Shown piece by piece: positions 63,235 to 64,000 of a DNA stretch of 64,000 nucleotides. Positions within the stretch are counted from its first letter, which is position 1. Each line of letters opens with the position of its first letter. This stretch comes from Sporolactobacillus mangiferae (GTDB taxonomy: Bacteria > Bacillota > Bacilli > Bacillales > Sporolactobacillaceae), in NCBI RefSeq assembly GCF_023336505.1, contig NZ_JAMAST010000001.1, positions 434,001 to 498,000 of the forward strand, read 5' to 3'. The position numbers and the translations under genes are program-made. The notes under the pieces are model-generated. The model made no database searches and had not been told where the DNA came from. It saw only the letters and a program-made list of their open reading frames with translations.

Positions 63235-64000
63235 ATGAAACGGTTTATGCTTTGGACGGCGATACTGATGGCTGCGGCATTGATCGCAGTCACGATTTAT
63301 TACCAGACAAGTGACCTTGTCGCCGGATCCTTTCACGTACTTTTCCAGAAAAATCACCCGCAAAAAGCGGTAAAGGCAAAAAACCCGTTGTATGCGGAGA
63401 CGACGCAGAAAATCAGCTATACACTGCAAAATAATCAACTGCATGTCACCTATGACAAGGGAAAGCAATGGACAACCGTCCCCGTCAGCAAGGATCAGTT
63501 GTTCGGAGGAGAATACAGCGGCAATCGGCAGGAATTGATTGATGGCAGCTATCTGCTGACGAAAAGTCAAACTGTTTTCTTAACAGAACAAGCTACAGAT
63601 CACAATGAAATGAAACTCGCGCTTGTCATGTCGGAGGATCAAGGAAAAACCTGGCGACATGCAGTGGTGACCAGCTATGTACCTGGCATTCGTTTTCGAA
63701 AAATAGGCTTTCCGGCTTCCCAATTCGGTTATGTCATCGTTTCCGCCGACCGGACAATGGCGCAGGAAGGAACATATATTTATTTGACCCCGGACGGTGG
63801 AGATACATGGAAGAAAACCAAAAGCCCGGCAACGACTGCATTGATTGCTGACGGCGGGTTTGTCAGTGCTCTAAATGGGTTCATGTCTTATGGGACGATC
63901 AATCCGGACAGGCCGCGTCTTTATGTGACACGTGACGGTGGAAAGCACTGGCTGCAGGCAAGCATACACATGCCGTCCAAGTACAGTCATGTCTTTGTTC
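63235..64000 (+). CDS. BNR/Asp-box repeat protein, cut by window end
   Basis: At least 255 residues. An N-terminal membrane anchor or signal segment (MLWTAILMAAALIAVTIYY) is followed by a beta-propeller-like region with Asp boxes SEDQGKTW, TPDGGDTW and TRDGGKHW. Such proteins are sialidase-like propellers or Ycf48-like assembly factors; here surface exposure is likely. AAAAGGAG lies seven bases before the ATG and abuts a family B repeat. The C-terminus is outside the window. Confidence 0.8.
   Translation, partial: MKRFMLWTAILMAAALIAVTIYYQTSDLVAGSFHVLFQKNHPQKAVKAKNPLYAETTQKISYTLQNNQLHVTYDKGKQWTTVPVSKDQLFGGEYSGNRQELIDGSYLLTKSQTVFLTEQATDHNEMKLALVMSEDQGKTWRHAVVTSYVPGIRFRKIGFPASQFGYVIVSADRTMAQEGTYIYLTPDGGDTWKKTKSPATTALIADGGFVSALNGFMSYGTINPDRPRLYVTRDGGKHWLQASIHMPSKYSHVFV

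Overview
The window looks like chromosome of a low-to-medium GC, endospore-forming Bacillales bacterium, possibly Sporolactobacillaceae (inference from gene content and order; no rRNA is present to settle it). Supporting signs are the prkA-trmL-yhbB neighbourhood seen near yhbB-cspR-prkA in Bacillus, a T-box-controlled thrS, Zur-type 21-bp operators, an Fnr with a C-terminal cysteine cluster, and a 13-tRNA cluster in the order of Bacillus trnD (Glu-Val-fMet-Asp-Phe-Thr-Tyr-Trp-His-Gln-Gly-Cys-Leu).

Layout. 1-5.1 kb: a two-component system divergent from a pair of membrane glycosyltransferases. 5.1-12.7 kb: two type I signal peptidases, PrkA kinase, TrmL, a YhbB-type amidase, Ogt and two small-operon genes; intergenic composite repeats sit between the peptidases. 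12.8-15.8 kb: secreted nuclease, Fnr, CvfB. 15.8-21.3 kb: a zinc-starvation block (znuB, znuC, znuA, zinc-free rpsN, ycgR-ycgQ-like permease pair) with three Zur boxes. 21.8-28.9 kb: acyltransferase, thrS with T-box, amidohydrolase, hisC, a YoaS/YozG-like pair. 29.2-33.7 kb: a Bce-type peptide-resistance module (ABC transporter followed by its two-component system).

33.8-50.7 kb is an accessory region full of decay: coiled-coil gene with a G10 leader, iteron-like repeats, an IS110-family relic, HNH nuclease, a broken helix-turn-helix/His-rich gene pair that resembles a toxin-antitoxin module, a Ser-rich secreted protein, two copies of a type I holin-like toxin locus, a SWIM-SNF2 ATPase, a frameshifted alaX, acetolactate decarboxylase with an Fnr-like site, a YdeI tail relic, Fic and GIY-YIG proteins.

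49.1-54.0 kb is the most unusual locus: a tandemly duplicated cassette of a DUF1672-like lipoprotein gene followed by a large protein with an N-terminal GNSLG lipase domain and a long helical C-terminal region. One copy is intact. The other has a homopolymer frameshift and a truncated lipase. The two copies are mosaic: near-identical blocks flank a divergent block covering the lipoprotein C-terminus and lipase N-terminus, which would fit an exchangeable effector/immunity specificity unit (inference).

54.2-58.3 kb: a response regulator-kinase operon ending in three tiny membrane proteins, two with CPLM motifs (DUF2933-like), then a DEDDh exonuclease. 58.4-61.1 kb: composite repeat, an Erm-type 23S rRNA methyltransferase and a Doc/AbrB toxin-antitoxin pair with palindromic operators. 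61.4-62.7 kb: the tRNA cluster. 63.2-64 kb: start of a BNR/Asp-box repeat protein, cut by the window end.
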